Shown piece after piece: positions 5,863 to 6,994 of a DNA stretch of 6,994 nt. The DNA comes from Verrucomicrobiota bacterium (lineage in GTDB: Bacteria > Verrucomicrobiota > Verrucomicrobiia > Opitutales > Opitutaceae), in NCBI GenBank assembly GCA_003694825.1, contig RFJS01000344.1, forward strand, positions 1 to 6,994, in the 5' to 3' direction. Position numbers and translations under genes: made by a program. Each line of letters starts with the position of its first letter. Positions within the stretch are counted from its first letter, which is position 1. The notes beneath the pieces are model-generated. The model saw nothing but the letters and a program-made list of their open reading frames with translations. It was not told the DNA's origin and searched no databases.

Positions 5863-6994
5863 ATGAGCGAAATCTACCACGCCCTCGGACTGCACTTCCA
5901 CCAGCCGCTCGGCAACCTCCGCCGCCTCTACGAATCGCCGCAGGACCAGTGGGAAGCCAAACAGATCCTCTGGTGCTACGACCGCCCCACCCGCATGGTC
6001 GAGGGGTGGGAGGATGTCGCCCGCCTGCACTTCAGTTTCTCCGGCACGCTCCTCAAACAGTTCGAGGACCCCGCCCTGCAGGAACTCTTCGCGGGCATCG
6101 TCGACATCCCCGACATCCTCGCCCGCTACCGCCGTGGCCCCTTCGAGATCCTCGGCAGCGGCCTCTTTCACCCCGTGTATCCGCTCATACCCGACAGCGA
6201 CTGGGACGCCCAGACTGCGTGGTGGATCGGCCTCGGCAGGCATCTGCTGGGCCGGGAGTGGTTCCAGGGCTTCTGGCCGCCCGAGATGGGCTTCTGCATG
6301 GAGATGATCCCCATGCTCAAGCGGCACGGCTACCGCTACGTCCTCGTCGACTGCTACTACATCCGGCCGAAGCGCGACATGCGCTGGGAGGAAATGCGCT
6401 ACCAGCCGCACATCGCCCGCTACGAGGGCGAAGAGATCATCGTCATTCCCCGAGACCGCGAACTCTCCAACGCGCAGCTCTCGGGCACGGATCCGGACTG
6501 GTTCGAGCGCGAGATCAAGGCCCGCACCAAATGGTGCGACTTTCCCGCCCTTGTCACCACCTGGACCGACGGCGACAACGGCGGCTGGTTCCGCACCACA
6601 CAACTGGAGTCGGGATTCTGGGGCGGCTTCTTCCGCCCCACCATGGAACGCGCCCGCGCCGGCCGGCTCGGCTACCGCCCGATCCACATCCCGGAATTCC
6701 TCGACCGCAACCCGCCACGCGAAGAAGTCGACATCTACCGCGGCGCCTGGAACACCGGCGACCATTGGGGCGGGGACTTCACCCAGTGGACCGGCTCGCT
6801 CCTGCAAAAACGCGGCTTCGATGAAATCCGCAACGCCAGCCGCTACTACCGCACCGTCCAGAAACTGTACCAGGAGCGCAGTGACGGCGCCAAAGACCCG
6901 GAAGAAGTGAAAGCGCTCATCACCGAGGCCTACGACCACATCCTCCGCGCCGAGACCAGCTGCAATTTCTACTGGGGCAGCGCCTGGGTCCACC
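5863..6994 (+). CDS. GH57 family glycoside hydrolase or glucanotransferase, second type (3' end outside window)
   Basis: The reading frame opens at ATG 5863, 16 bp after the GH13 stop, and stays open for 377 codons to the window edge. It shows GH57 motifs distinct from those of the upstream branching enzyme: LHFHQP at 10-15, GSGLFHPVYP around 98-107 with H103, GFWPPEMGF at 136-144 with the probable nucleophile E141, and TTWTDGDNGGWF with D236 (or D238) as candidate acid/base. NTGDHWGG starts at 297 and ETSCNFYWG lies at 364-372, near the truncation. The latter sits where GH57 proteins carry their last conserved motif, so little may be missing (inference). HQP at the first motif is typical of GH57 amylases and 4-alpha-glucanotransferases rather than branching enzymes, but substrate specificity cannot be assigned. 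No strong Shine-Dalgarno precedes it, so translation may depend on coupling to the GH13 gene. No signal peptide is visible. Confidence 0.85.
   Translation, partial: MSEIYHALGLHFHQPLGNLRRLYESPQDQWEAKQILWCYDRPTRMVEGWEDVARLHFSFSGTLLKQFEDPALQELFAGIVDIPDILARYRRGPFEILGSGLFHPVYPLIPDSDWDAQTAWWIGLGRHLLGREWFQGFWPPEMGFCMEMIPMLKRHGYRYVLVDCYYIRPKRDMRWEEMRYQPHIARYEGEEIIVIPRDRELSNAQLSGTDPDWFEREIKARTKWCDFPALVTTWTDGDNGGWFRTTQLESGFWGGFFRPTMERARAGRLGYRPIHIPEFLDRNPPREEVDIYRGAWNTGDHWGGDFTQWTGSLLQKRGFDEIRNASRYYRTVQKLYQERSDGAKDPEEVKALITEAYDHILRAETSCNFYWGSAWVH

Noticed and set aside
5949..6824. Plus-strand frame of 291 codons overlapping the second GH57 gene
   Set aside because: The product is Arg/Pro/His-rich and low in complexity, typical of an out-of-frame reading of GC-rich coding DNA. 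The overlapping frame from 5863 has family motifs.
5755..6993. Minus-strand open frame of 412 codons opposite the end of the GH13 gene and the second GH57 gene
   Set aside because: Over the GH57 gene it is codon-registered with the sense frame and has the same compositional signature. It ends at a chance TCA in the other strand's frame, and the sense frame encodes clear GH57 motifs.

Overview
The window is a compact, single-strand (+) cluster of alpha-glucan (glycogen or maltodextrin) genes in a high-GC bacterium. Codon third positions are strongly G/C, and C above all. None of the proteins shows a signal peptide or membrane segment, so the pathway is probably cytoplasmic. The gene mix is a DUF4912-glycosyltransferase fusion, a GH57 branching enzyme, a modular GH13 enzyme and a second GH57 enzyme. 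That mix suggests a Gram-negative lineage such as the PVC group (for example Verrucomicrobiota) or a similar high-GC phylum. This placement is an inference from gene content, not from a taxonomic marker.

Layout. Positions 2-97 may hold the last 31 codons of an upstream gene, whose TGA overlaps the GTG start of the next gene. Positions 94-1683 encode a 529-aa protein with an N-terminal DUF4912-like domain and a C-terminal GT-B (GT4-like) glycosyltransferase. Positions 1680-3272 encode a 530-aa GH57 1,4-alpha-glucan branching enzyme, joined to the previous gene by an ATGA overlap and preceded by the only strong Shine-Dalgarno in the window. Positions 3288-5846 encode an 852-aa GH13 alpha-amylase-superfamily enzyme with two N-terminal beta-sandwich (CBM48/E-set-like) modules and a complete catalytic triad. 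Positions 5863-6994 hold the start of a second, divergent GH57 gene that runs off the window. Gaps are at most 16 bp, so the genes look like one polycistronic unit. No promoter, terminator, RNA gene, mobile element, CRISPR array or notable repeat was seen.

How the genes may work together (inference): the glycosyltransferase would extend or prime a glucan or modify a related glycan. The GH57 branching enzyme would introduce alpha-1,6 branches. The GH13 enzyme and the second GH57 enzyme would trim, debranch or rearrange the chains. The usual GlgA/GlgC pair is not in the window.

The points most worth a second look are the DUF4912-glycosyltransferase fusion, the hybrid motif set of the GH13 enzyme, the TDGDNGGW-type second GH57, and a 1379-codon run lacking TTA, CTA and TCA that creates a spectacular but probably spurious antisense reading frame.
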